A stretch of DNA of 64,000 nucleotides from Hyphomicrobium sp. CS1BSMeth3 (GTDB lineage Bacteria; Pseudomonadota; Alphaproteobacteria; Rhizobiales; Hyphomicrobiaceae), in NCBI RefSeq assembly GCF_900117415.1, contig NZ_FPEI01000006.1, positions 2,108,001 to 2,172,000 of the forward strand. The letters are read 5' to 3'. The translations under genes were made by a program, and so were the position numbers. The notes under the pieces were generated by a model. It made no database searches. It saw only the letters and a list, made by a program, of their open reading frames with translations, and was not told the origin of the DNA. This document shows, piece by piece, positions 26,068 through 34,011 of the stretch (position 1 is its first letter; each line of letters starts with the position of its first letter).

Positions 26068-26874
26068 TCAGCCGTTGCGTTCGAGGTAGCGGCTCAAAAA
26101 TTCCAGCGTCCGCTTGTTGGTCGTGCCGCCGAAGATATGCTCCGCCGGGCCGATGTCGGCGATGACGCCCTGATCCAGAAAAACGACCGTGTCGCAGATC
26201 TGATGGGCGAAGTGCATCTCGTGGGTGACGATCACCATGCTCATCCCCTCTTCGGCGAGCTGGCTGATGACCCTCAGCACATCGCCGACGAGCTCGGGAT
26301 CCAGCGCCGACGTCGGTTCGTCGAACAGCATGACCTTGGGTTGCAGCGCCAGCGCGCGGGCGATGGCTACGCGCTGCTGCTGGCCGCCTGACAATCGGCT
26401 TGGGTAGCTGTGGAGGCGGTCCTCCAGCCCGACCTTCTTGAGAAGGCCGACGGCGCGTTCCTCGACCTCCGCTTTGGGCGCCTTCTGCACGATCAGAGGG
26501 CCTTCCATCACGTTCTCCAGGGCCGTCTTGTGAGGCCAGAGATTGAACTGCTGAAACACCATCGCCATCTGACGACGCTGTCGGCTGATCTCGCCGGAGC
26601 TGAGCTTGGTGTGCTTGCCGCCGCGATCGGAAAAGCCGATGAGCTCACCCTCCAGCCGGATTTCTCCGGCTGTGGGCTCCTCGAGAAAGTTGATGCACCT
26701 CAGCAGCGTCGACTTGCCCGAACCGCTCGCTCCGATAAAGCCGACAACCTGGTTGCGACCAATATCGAGATCGATCCCCTTGAGGACTTCGATGGCGCCG
26801 AAGCTCTTGCGGAGCTTGCGAATGCTCAGCAGCGCATTCGCAGCGGTTTGGGTGCCGTGCATCGAGGCGGCCAT
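26068..26874 (-). CDS. Polar amino-acid ABC transporter ATP-binding protein
   Basis: The 268-residue ATPase has Walker A GASGSGKST, a Q-loop in MVFQQFNLWPH, the signature [15 protein letters not shown], Walker B VMLFDEPTSALDPE and switch histidine in VTHEMHFA. It is the GlnQ/HisP type, with ENVMEGPL in the helical domain. The ATG at 26874 shares one base with the stop of the binding-protein gene, so a long frame extending to 27150 is spurious. Confidence 0.93.
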   Translation of the reverse strand: MAASMHGTQTAANALLSIRKLRKSFGAIEVLKGIDLDIGRNQVVGFIGASGSGKSTLLRCINFLEEPTAGEIRLEGELIGFSDRGGKHTKLSSGEISRQRRQMAMVFQQFNLWPHKTALENVMEGPLIVQKAPKAEVEERAVGLLKKVGLEDRLHSYPSRLSGGQQQRVAIARALALQPKVMLFDEPTSALDPELVGDVLRVISQLAEEGMSMVIVTHEMHFAHQICDTVVFLDQGVIADIGPAEHIFGGTTNKRTLEFLSRYLERNG

Positions 26875-27668
26875 CAATTCGTGCCGAGATACTTGTTCCA
26901 GATTGCCGTCACGTCGCCGGAGATCTTGTAGTACTCGAGCGCGATGTTCACCCACTCCTGCAGCTCTTTGGAGTTCTTGCGCATGCCGAAATTGATCGGC
27001 TGGGCTCGGACGGGCGTCGGAATGACAAGCTCGCCCTTCTTCTTCGCTTTGAGGAAGAGTGCAAGCGTCGGCTCGTTGGAGAGAATGACGTCGACGCGAC
27101 CGCTCTCCATCTCCAGCACCATGGCATCGGTAGACTTCACGAGCGTCCATGTCGCCTTGGGAAGGAAGGCTTGAGCCGCACGCGTCGTCGACGCCCCATC
27201 AACTGCGGCAATCTTGACGGTCGGCGTGTTGACTGCATCCCACGTCGTCAGCCCCTTCACCTTGTCGGTAAGGCCGACGATGGAGATCTTGCTATCGGCA
27301 ACGATGCCCGAGAAGCCCACGGCCAGAGCACGCTGAGGCGTCGCGTTGAAACCACCGACCAAGTCGAATTTGTCAGACTGCAGTCCCGCGGCCGCAGTGC
27401 CCCATTCGGTAGGCACAAACTCCACTTTGACACCGATGCTGCCGAACATCAGACGCGTGAGATCAGGGATAATGCCTTCCCATTCCCCGCTTGCGAGATC
27501 CTTACGATAGTAGGGGAAGGCTTCGATCGCGCCGACCCGCACGACCTTCGTGCTGGTGATGCGCTCGAGATCGTTTTTGTCCTGCGCCGAGACCGTGTGC
27601 GTCAGCCCGATGATCGCCAACGCGGTGACTAAACCATACCAAACCAGGCCTTCCATGCGACGCTGCAT
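26874..27668 (-). CDS. Amino-acid/opine ABC transporter substrate-binding protein
   Basis: A secreted binding protein of family 3 (about 264 residues), with a signal peptide ending near THTVSAQ. The core has VRVGAIEAFPYY, GIIPDLTRLMFGSIGVKVEFVP (in part), FDLVGGFNATPQRA, and a second-lobe GRVDVILSNEPT. It captures the substrate in the periplasm for the permease and ATPase downstream. ATG 27668 was chosen because GAGGGG lies nine bases before it; a start at 27707 is less well supported. Confidence 0.9.
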   Translation of the reverse strand: MQRRMEGLVWYGLVTALAIIGLTHTVSAQDKNDLERITSTKVVRVGAIEAFPYYRKDLASGEWEGIIPDLTRLMFGSIGVKVEFVPTEWGTAAAGLQSDKFDLVGGFNATPQRALAVGFSGIVADSKISIVGLTDKVKGLTTWDAVNTPTVKIAAVDGASTTRAAQAFLPKATWTLVKSTDAMVLEMESGRVDVILSNEPTLALFLKAKKKGELVIPTPVRAQPINFGMRKNSKELQEWVNIALEYYKISGDVTAIWNKYLGTN

Positions 27669-27763
27669 GCGATAATTCCCCTCGTTCCGGTTGCGAGCGA
27701 ACCCCATCGAAGACGAACGCTACGGCCAGCAGGACGGGCTGTGAAATTGAATCTCTGCATAGG

Positions 27764-27782
27764 TTATGCAAAATTTGTATAA
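27764..27782. promoter_or_regulatory. LysR-type palindromic operator
   Basis: The 19-base segment TTATGCAAAATTTGTATAA is almost its own reverse complement and contains T-N11-A spacing typical of LysR sites. It sits in the 164-base gap between the importer operon (minus strand) and the LysR gene (plus strand), where a shared regulator site is expected. Confidence 0.5.
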
Positions 27783-27832
27783 GGCTGGCCAGAGGTGCAG
27801 GATGCCTACTTGTCGGGCACACGGAGGAGAGA

Positions 27833-28750
27833 ATGGAAATTGCCTGGCTCGAGGATTTTCTCGCACTCAGCGCGACGTTGAACTTTTCCCGCGCGGCCGA
27901 AATGCGAAACCTGACGCAGCCGACGTTCAGCCGCCGCATAAGAAATCTGGAGGGCTGGCTGGGCGTCGCGCTCATCGACCGCAGCACGTTTCCAGCGACC
28001 TTAACGCCGGAGGGCAAAAGCTTCAGGAAGACGGCTGAGGAAATGGTCCAGATGATCTACCGCGAGCGGGACCACTACCAGGGCGTCAGCCGCAGCCGTA
28101 GCGCGTTCGTCTCGTTCGCCACGTTGCACACCATTGCGATCAGTTTTTATCCTGACTGGATCCGCGAGATCGAGACGACGCTCGGGCCGATGCGCGCGCG
28201 GATGGTCTGCGCACCGCTGCATGATTGCGTCGACGCGCTATCGTCCGGCGGGTGTGACTTCATGCTGTGCTATTTTCATCCGTCTGGCCCCCTCCTGCTG
28301 AACGGCGCGGATTACCCGTCGCTCAAGGTCGCGCAGGAGCGTCTCGTTCCCGTGTCGGCTCCGGACAGGAATGGGAAGCCGCTGCACGCGCTCAAAGGGC
28401 CGGGCGGTCACCGCGTCGCGTATCTGGACTACGCACCGCACACCTTCATCATCAAGTTGATCAACAAGCTCGTCGCCAATCAGCCACGCGCGCCGGTGTT
28501 GGATCCGGTCTATGAGAACGGCCTGGCGGTGGCGCTCAAGGCGATGGCTCTCAAAGGGCTGGGGATGACCTGGCTGCCGGAAACATCCGTTGCGGCAGAG
28601 CTAGCGGAAGGCCAACTGGTCTACGCAGGCGGGCCATCGTGGACGACGATGATGGAGCTACGGATCTATCGCTCTGCGAAGTCGGGCAAACGAGAAGCCG
28701 AGCGATTGTGGAACCTGCTTGAAACTCAAGCAAGGCCCGTTCCTGCTTGA
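27833..28750 (+). CDS. LysR-family regulator of the adjacent importer/oxidase operon
   Basis: The 305-residue protein has an N-terminal winged helix (EIAWLEDFLALSATLNFSRAAEMRNLTQPTFSRRIRNLEGWLG, in parts; residues about 1-60) and a LysR substrate-binding domain. The WLEDFLALS opening resembles the HypT-like subgroup. It is divergent from the transport/oxidase operon starting at 27668 and likely controls it in response to an imported amino acid or opine. An upstream palindrome at 27764 supports this. Confidence 0.9.
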   Translation: MEIAWLEDFLALSATLNFSRAAEMRNLTQPTFSRRIRNLEGWLGVALIDRSTFPATLTPEGKSFRKTAEEMVQMIYRERDHYQGVSRSRSAFVSFATLHTIAISFYPDWIREIETTLGPMRARMVCAPLHDCVDALSSGGCDFMLCYFHPSGPLLLNGADYPSLKVAQERLVPVSAPDRNGKPLHALKGPGGHRVAYLDYAPHTFIIKLINKLVANQPRAPVLDPVYENGLAVALKAMALKGLGMTWLPETSVAAELAEGQLVYAGGPSWTTMMELRIYRSAKSGKREAERLWNLLETQARPVPA

Positions 28751-28850
28751 TATCGGCGGCAGGGCATCCAGCTTCCGCATACGTCTCGGCCTGGAATTGG
28801 CGACGCTATCGCTCGCGATGGTCTATGTTGCGCCCCATCTCGCGGTCCGG

Positions 28851-29399
28851 CTACGCAACCAGACGCTTTCGGAAGTGATAGCGGCGAATACCTCCGCCAA
28901 TGGTTTTGTTGCTTGCTGCCTCCGCGAGCTCCTCCTGCTCGAGCTCGTAGCCGTTGTTGCGATAGAGAGCGAGGGCCGCCTGCTGCAGCTCCGACGTGCT
29001 TAGAACTAGCCACTCGGCCCCCGCGAGCCGACTCTGCTGCTCAGCAAACTTCAGCAACGTCGCCGCAATGCCTCGCCGCTGCGCTGTCGGAGCGACGTAC
29101 ATGCGGCGAAGCTCCAAGGTTCTCGACGCAACGGCCTCGAGCCCGAACATGCCGACAAGTTCTCCCGACAAGGTGGCAATCCAGAAGGAGCCACCACGCT
29201 CCGAGTAGTACGCCGGAATTCGCTCGATCTCCTCGCGCAGTGAGCGCGCGACATAACTCTCGAAGCGCTCGCGCAGCTCCGAAGGCGCCATCAGCCTATT
29301 CACGTCAATGAACAGCTCGCGAACGGGGCCAGCATACTGCTCGGCGTAGGGCTGAATAAGCAGCGCTGCTCCATCAGCGAGGAGTTGCGTTCGCGTCAT
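28851..29399 (-). CDS. GNAT-family N-acetyltransferase
   Basis: The 182-residue protein has a GNAT acetyl-CoA site in MYVAPTAQRRGIAATLLKFAEQQSR (in part), with the Q/R-x-x-G-x-A motif QRRGIA, and the typical LYRNNGYELEQEE segment near the C-terminus. The acceptor substrate is unknown. It stands alone; ATG 29399 is preferred over 29414. Its 3' end is convergent with the LysR gene. Confidence 0.85.
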   Translation of the reverse strand: MTRTQLLADGAALLIQPYAEQYAGPVRELFIDVNRLMAPSELRERFESYVARSLREEIERIPAYYSERGGSFWIATLSGELVGMFGLEAVASRTLELRRMYVAPTAQRRGIAATLLKFAEQQSRLAGAEWLVLSTSELQQAALALYRNNGYELEQEELAEAASNKTIGGGIRRYHFRKRLVA

Positions 29400-29501
29400 T
29401 TGACCAAGCCCCACTATTCCACACTCCGTCGCCGTAGTTGGATCGCGACCGGCCCCGGCTGGCCAAGCTGTTGCAAGACGTGCGCGACGCCTTCGAGCTT
29501 G

Positions 29502-29520
29502 CAGTGAGGGCGCCTCACTG
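29502..29520 (-). terminator. Hairpin downstream of the MapI gene
   Basis: CAGTGAGG (29502-29509) and CCTCACTG (29513-29520) form a perfect 8-bp stem with a 3-base loop. It lies 41 bases beyond the aminopeptidase stop on the minus strand and before the GNAT start, so it probably ends the ParD-like/MapI transcript. There is no strong T run. Confidence 0.45.
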
Positions 29521-29560
29521 AGCGACTGCTGTATTCGTCAGCAAACACCAAAGTTCTGGA

Positions 29561-30331
29561 TCATACGGTGGACCGCGCTTCGTCGGGCCGCAATGTCAAT
29601 ACGCGGACACCGTCACGGGTGACCGCAACCGTATGCTCGAATTGCGCGGAGAGCTTCCCGTCCACTGTGACGACAGTCCATCCGTCCTCCTCGGTCCGAA
29701 CCGTCTTTCGCCCTTGGTTCAACATGGGCTCGATCGTGAAGACCATGCCCTCTCGCAGCGTAAGGCCGGTTCCCGGCTTTCCGAAATGCAGCACCTGCGG
29801 TGCTTCGTGCATCTCGCGCCCAATCCCATGGCCGCAGTATTCTCGCACGACCGAATAGCCGCTCCGCTTTGCGTGCCGCTCGATGGCGTAGCCGATGTCG
29901 CCAAGCTTTGCGCCCGGGCGCACGGCGCGGATGCCCTTCCACATAGCCTCATAGGTGGTTCGGACGAGCCGCCTCGCCATGGGCGTCACATTCCCGATGA
30001 GGAAGGTCTTGCTGGAATCCGCGATATAGCCCTGCTTCTCGAGCGTGATGTCGATATTGACGATATCGCCGTCCTGCAAAACCTCGTCGCTCGACGGCAC
30101 GCCGTGGCAGACGACCTCGTTCCTCGAACTGTTCAGCACGAAACCATAGCCATATTGACCCTTGCTGGCGGGCCGCGCGCCGAGCTGATCGACGATGAAA
30201 GCCTCGACGAGGTCGTTGACCTGCAGCGTGCTCAATCCCGCGAGGGGCTGTCCATCCAGGTGCACGAACACCGATGCGAGCAGTCGCCCCGCCTCCGCAA
30301 GCAGCTCCACTTCGGCCGGCGTCTTCGTCAT
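29561..30331 (-). CDS. map: Type I methionine aminopeptidase coupled to a ParD-like gene
   Basis: The 256-residue protein removes initiator methionine. All five metal ligands are visible: Asp in NIDIT, Asp in IADSSKTF, His in GHGIGREMHEAP, Glu in FTIEPMLNQG, and Glu in QFEHTVAVT. The substrate-pocket histidine is in EVVCHGVP. It therefore looks catalytically complete. Its start overlaps by four bases the stop of a ParD-like protein gene, an arrangement different from the housekeeping map gene, which usually stands near radC or rpsB. It is probably a second, accessory copy. Confidence 0.93.
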   Translation of the reverse strand: MTKTPAEVELLAEAGRLLASVFVHLDGQPLAGLSTLQVNDLVEAFIVDQLGARPASKGQYGYGFVLNSSRNEVVCHGVPSSDEVLQDGDIVNIDITLEKQGYIADSSKTFLIGNVTPMARRLVRTTYEAMWKGIRAVRPGAKLGDIGYAIERHAKRSGYSVVREYCGHGIGREMHEAPQVLHFGKPGTGLTLREGMVFTIEPMLNQGRKTVRTEEDGWTVVTVDGKLSAQFEHTVAVTRDGVRVLTLRPDEARSTV

Positions 30332-30540
30332 GTGGCCGCAGCCGCGAGATCAACGGCGTCGACGCCCGCTTCCTTCAGCTCACGCGCCACAAGCTCTTGG
30401 AAGGTAAGGCCTGGATTCAGCTCGCACAGCATGCCGATCTTGATCCAGAACGCCGCCTGGGCGTTGATTGACCGACAGCACGTCTTGCTCGCCCGGCGTA
30501 GCTGCTCGTGCAGCCCATCCTCGATATTGACGATACCCAC
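30328..30540 (-). CDS. ParD-like small protein (antitoxin-type)
   Basis: A 70-residue protein starting with GTG at 30540, preceded by a GAGGGG ribosome site. The sequence (GIVNIEDGLHEQLRRASKT, AAFWIKIGMLCELNPGLTF, FQELVARELKEAGVD) fits the ParD-like family, a relative of ribbon-helix-helix antitoxins. A longer open frame to 30753 runs through the AT-rich promoter region and an integrase remnant and is not credible. Four-base overlap with map indicates one transcript and coupled translation. No conventional ParE toxin is adjacent. Confidence 0.8.
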   Translation of the reverse strand: MGIVNIEDGLHEQLRRASKTCCRSINAQAAFWIKIGMLCELNPGLTFQELVARELKEAGVDAVDLAAAAT

Positions 30541-30699
30541 TGCGCACCCCTCGAATATATGATTCGCATATGTTTTATATGCGCGAGCCTTGAGCGGGAC
30601 AAGTGGTCCGCAAGCGGCTGAGCTCTGCACCGGATGCCTTTCCGAACCACTCATTGAGCAGGTGGCGAACTCTCCATCTGCCCGAGGCGGCCTACGCGT

Positions 30700-30880
30700 C
30701 TCATGCCAGAATTGGTTACCGATCTGCCGCGGCCCCGCGCCGTTCAGCACCAATTCGCTTCATCGGACAGGCAATCTGCGAGTTGCGCGGCTCTTCCTCG
30801 GTCATTCGAAGATCGAGAGCACGGTTTGGTAACTCGGCATTGAATTCGACGACGCGATCGAGATCGCATGGGGTGCAATT
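30700..30880 (+). pseudogene. Tyrosine recombinase (integrase) C-terminal remnant with a stop in place of the nucleophile Tyr
   Basis: The plus-strand translation reads HRTGNLRVARLFLGHSKIESTVW, stop (TAA at 30830-30832), then LGIEFDDAIEIA in the same frame. This matches the C-terminal end of short integrases whose usual form is RTGNLRAVQLLLGH-KIESTVRY-LGIEVDDALEIA. The stop lies exactly where the active-site tyrosine belongs, and the preceding Arg is Trp. Sequence upstream is too degraded to follow. The flanks from 30541 to 31074 otherwise show no intact gene. Confidence 0.7.
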
Positions 30881-31074
30881 CCCGCGCATCATTACCCAAT
30901 ATCCCGGATAGCGCGCGAGGAAAGCGCGCTGCCATTCTGATCGTCGCTGTCCGAGGAAGCTTGCGACCAACCTTCTCTCGAAGACACGTGGCTACGAACA
31001 CCTGCCGTTCAGAGATCGGACAGCAATCGTCCCACGAAGATTGAAGCTCAAAGAGAAATAGAGAGGAGAGTATA

Positions 31075-31728
31075 ATGGCGAAGGTGCTGAGATATGTTGC
31101 CGCGACTGCAATAGTGTCCGCATCCGCGTTTATCGCCGGATCAATGGCGGCCGAAGCCCAATGCCGCGATTGCCCGCGCCCCGGCACGACCACGAGCTAT
31201 TCGACCAAAACTACGAGACCAGTTACGCAAAGCACGCGCTATCGGGATGTCAATAACACCCGATACGTAACGCATACACGCCGCGTCGTGAATGTTACCC
31301 GGGTGCAGCCCGTCACACGCGTCAATGTGGTCACGCGCATTCGCTATCAGAACCGGATCGTCAACAAGCGCGAGAATGTTGCTCGCACCAGGACGCTCCC
31401 AGCGCAAACGGTCACGACGGGCCGGACCCAAGTCGTCAGCCAAGGGACCGGCAGCGATCGCGTGCAGACCGTGTATCGGTACAATACCGTTCAAAGGGTC
31501 AGCAACGTCACCCGTTATCGCGATGTCAATCGGGTCAATTATGTGAACCGGGTCCACCGTCATATTACGACAACCGAAGTTCGGCCGATCCACCGAGTGA
31601 ACGTCGTCACGCGCGTTCACAATCGGGTCGTGGTCCGCAATCGCGTCGAGAATGTCGCCCGAACGGAGACGCTTCCGGCTCGGACCATTACCACGGCACG
31701 AACGGTCAATCTCGGCTGCCGCTGCTAG
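31075..31728 (+). CDS. Secreted Arg/Val/Thr/Asn-rich two-repeat protein
   Basis: I do not recognise this 217-residue protein. A signal peptide (residues about 1-29, ending MAAEAQ) precedes a strongly biased mature part. Residues 54-117 and 146-210 are two copies of one unit: TRYRDVN, then a run of NVTR/VNRV-type short strands, RVNVVTR, NR-V, ENVART-TLPA and TITT/TVTT. Alternating hydrophobic and polar residues suggest beta strands. Cysteines occur only at the mature ends (C30, C33 and C215, C217), which could clamp the chain. A GAGAGGAGAG ribosome site precedes the ATG. It could be an envelope or surface protein. Confidence 0.78.
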   Translation: MAKVLRYVAATAIVSASAFIAGSMAAEAQCRDCPRPGTTTSYSTKTTRPVTQSTRYRDVNNTRYVTHTRRVVNVTRVQPVTRVNVVTRIRYQNRIVNKRENVARTRTLPAQTVTTGRTQVVSQGTGSDRVQTVYRYNTVQRVSNVTRYRDVNRVNYVNRVHRHITTTEVRPIHRVNVVTRVHNRVVVRNRVENVARTETLPARTITTARTVNLGCRC

Positions 31729-32057
31729 CGTTTCATGGCGTGATCGCAGCACTAAAATACATTCGATCCACTTCCCCAAGGCCGGCTTCCACTGGAAACC
31801 GGCCTTGTATACAGCTCCGCAATCGCGTTCAATTGGCGTTTAATTGGACGGCACGCCGTTCAATGCAATCATTACCAATTATTAAGCGTGGACGCCTGAG
31901 TAGTTCATTTCCCCTTCATTTCCCGCAACATTTGCAACCTCTCCAATAGGCGGCCCTTTTCGCGCCGTTATTTGGCCGATGCAGGGCCACCCTGACGACA
32001 AACTGACGAAAGCAAGTCCGCCCCTCGCGTGAGTAAACAAGCAAGGGGCGTAGTTCT
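31729..32057 (+). other. AT-richer intergenic region with a terminator-like hairpin
   Basis: No gene is seen. CAAGGCCGG (31777-31785) pairs perfectly with CCGGCCTTG (31799-31807), a likely terminator for the repeat-protein gene. From about 31825 to 31930 the sequence is richer in A/T with several AATTGG-like words and could hold the promoter for the next gene. Confidence 0.55.
32019..32050 (+). promoter_or_regulatory. Hairpin enclosing the ribosome site of the HExxH protein gene
   Basis: CGCCCCT (32019-32025) pairs perfectly with AGGGGCG (32044-32050). The right arm contains the AGGGG ribosome-binding sequence nine bases before ATG 32058. If formed in the mRNA the stem would hide the ribosome site, suggesting a translational control element such as a thermosensor or a protein/small-RNA target. 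Confidence 0.4.
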
Positions 32058-32879
32058 ATGCGTGGTTTACGGGGAAGAGGGATCCTTCTCGGGATCATAA
32101 TGGCGGCCGGTGTGATGGCACCGGCCGGCGCTGTAGAGAACAGGAGCGGGAGCTGCCAGGCTCAAGCTCTACGCGAGCTCGAGCGATTGTCGCCGCAGGG
32201 CTTTGCCGTTTACAGGGCAATCGGAGACAAGAAGTTCTTCACGAACTGGATATCGTGCAACCGTGCCCAGCTCGACCTGACGACTGCCGTGCACGAGTCG
32301 GTGCACTACCTCAGCGCCAGCAAGAATGGCTACTACCTGATAGATGGGCGTGTGCTGCCCCGTCCACCGGGGCTCGCGCGGCTGGCACCACCGAGGCTGA
32401 TCGCAAGCAGCTTCCGCAATGACACGTACGTGCAAACCTATCTGCGTCCCGGCGCTGCCACTTCGGCCGCCGACCTGACCTACCTGCTCGACGAGCTCAA
32501 TGCCTACACGCACGATCTCAACGTGGCCGTGAACCTCGTCTCGCTGAGCAAGCCGAGCGACGGCAGCATTTCCAATCGTGATGGTCTTGGCGCTCTCATG
32601 TCGTTTGTCATGAAGTACGCCGATACGGCCAAACAATCGAACCCGGCGACGTGGAGCGCGCTGAAGTCTCCCGGAACGCGGCAAGCAGTTCGCACCCTCT
32701 GGGAGCAGGCCGAGAAGGTCCTGGCATCCTCCTGCGGCATCCCCCGATTTGGCGTGAATGATCGCCACTACATCTCCTTCATCTGCAACAGCACGAACGG
32801 CGATGCGCTTCGGGAGATCCTGGGGCGATCGGCACAATGTCCACGATCATGCCTAGGTACGACGTCGGCATCCCGCTAG
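32058..32879 (+). CDS. Secreted protein with an HExxH zinc-protease motif
   Basis: The 273-residue protein has a signal peptide (about residues 1-26, ending APAGA). It contains HESVH at residues 79-83 in the context TTAVHESVHYLS, which matches the HExxH zinc-protease motif. A DELNAYTHDLN segment about 63 residues later provides E146 as a possible third ligand, as in gluzincins. Cysteines C33, C67 and others near the C-terminus may form disulfides. I cannot assign a known peptidase family, so protease activity is predicted from motif only. It follows the repeat-protein gene on the same strand but with a separate leader. Confidence 0.75.
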   Translation: MRGLRGRGILLGIIMAAGVMAPAGAVENRSGSCQAQALRELERLSPQGFAVYRAIGDKKFFTNWISCNRAQLDLTTAVHESVHYLSASKNGYYLIDGRVLPRPPGLARLAPPRLIASSFRNDTYVQTYLRPGAATSAADLTYLLDELNAYTHDLNVAVNLVSLSKPSDGSISNRDGLGALMSFVMKYADTAKQSNPATWSALKSPGTRQAVRTLWEQAEKVLASSCGIPRFGVNDRHYISFICNSTNGDALREILGRSAQCPRSCLGTTSASR

Positions 32880-33084
32880 CCGCCGGAGGCGACCACGAGC
32901 CTCCTCGTGCGCGGGGATGCTCGGTCACTCCTCCTTCCGACTAACCGGCTTCGGCAGGGATCCCGACGCAATCTGGCACTCCATGCTCGGTGGCCGTGAG
33001 CCGCCGGCGTCCCCTCCTGGCCAATCAACCCAAACCTCTCGAAGCGGCGTCAAACGGCGCGCGCAAAACCACGGGGAATTCTCG

Positions 33085-33654
33085 ATGAACAAGACGATCA
33101 ATCTGCTTGGAAAGCACGGGGCCAGCGGCGCAAAACGCTCAACGACCCTAGCCGGTGTCGGGCTGCTTTCCCTGATCTGCGCGGCAGGCATTCCAACAGC
33201 TTCATCAGCGTCGCCCAATCGCAATCCGGAAAACAAGACGGCCTCGGCTTCCTCGCGCTTCAAGCTGCCATTCACGAATGGGCGAGTTACCAGCCACTTC
33301 CACCAGGGACGATGGCATCCAGGCATTGATTTGGCAGCACCGATGGGCACCCCGATAGCGGCCACGACATCGGGTCAGAAGGTCACTTTTGCGGGGCGCA
33401 GGGGCGGCTATGGCAACGCCGTCATTACGCGGGACAGCAATGGCCGAACGCATCTCTACGGGCACTTGCAGCGCATTACCGTAAGAAGCGGACAAACTCT
33501 CAATCAGGGACAGAAGCTCGGCACCGTCGGAAGCACGGGCTACTCCACCGGCCCGCATCTTCACTACGAGGTGTCGAACGTTGCAGGCACACGCGTCAAC
33601 CCCGCGCCGCTCCTGTTTCCTCAAAGTGCGACGGTCGCTCGTCCACGAGGCTAG
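33085..33654 (+). CDS. M23-family (LytM) peptidoglycan endopeptidase
   Basis: The 189-residue protein has an N-terminal signal or anchor segment (about residues 19-42) and a C-terminal M23 domain. The zinc ligands are the His/Asp of HPGIDLAAPMGTPI and the HLH of GPHLHYEV, with the catalytic His of HLYGHL. It should cut peptide cross-links in cell-wall peptidoglycan in the periplasm, or bind them as a divisome activator. ATG 33085 has a GGGGAA ribosome site; an upstream frame from 32917 has no signal-like sequence. Confidence 0.88.
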   Translation: MNKTINLLGKHGASGAKRSTTLAGVGLLSLICAAGIPTASSASPNRNPENKTASASSRFKLPFTNGRVTSHFHQGRWHPGIDLAAPMGTPIAATTSGQKVTFAGRRGGYGNAVITRDSNGRTHLYGHLQRITVRSGQTLNQGQKLGTVGSTGYSTGPHLHYEVSNVAGTRVNPAPLLFPQSATVARPRG

Positions 33655-34011
33655 ATGTGTTTGGCGCGACGGCACGATCGCACTTGCCACAGAGATAGCG
33701 ATATCGCCGCCGATGCTGGACGCCGAATGGAGGACATCGACCGTCGGTTGATGTGATCCATGACCGACCACAGGTCGCCGACGAGACGGGCCAGGAGCAG
33801 ACAGCTCCCGGCACCGTCTCTCGTCGGTCTTGGATCGACAGTTCGCGGCTTTTCGCGTCTCGCATCCGCGCCTTCTGTGCGCGCGACGGCGCCATTCCTC
33901 CCGAGGGTGCGCAGCAATGCACGCTGCCGCGCATCCCAGACCTTCCCGGTGTCACCCTTGACTGCGAGGACGGGATTGGCAAGGTGACGGCCCTACCATA
34001 CGCAGGGGCCA
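33655..34011. other. Intergenic region without a recognisable gene
   Basis: Between the M23 peptidase and the MFS carrier there are about 357 bases. Short frames on both strands have biased, unfamiliar translations and no ribosome sites that I trust. No repeat, tRNA or mobile element is seen. Confidence 0.5.

Noticed and set aside
30541-30753. N-terminal extension of the ParD-like protein to 141 residues
   Set aside because: The extension overlaps the promoter region and integrase remnant; the GTG at 30540 has a good ribosome site and gives the family length.
30716-31193. Minus-strand open frames antisense to the integrase remnant and repeat-protein start
   Set aside because: Their translations show no family features, and the plus strand explains the sequence better.
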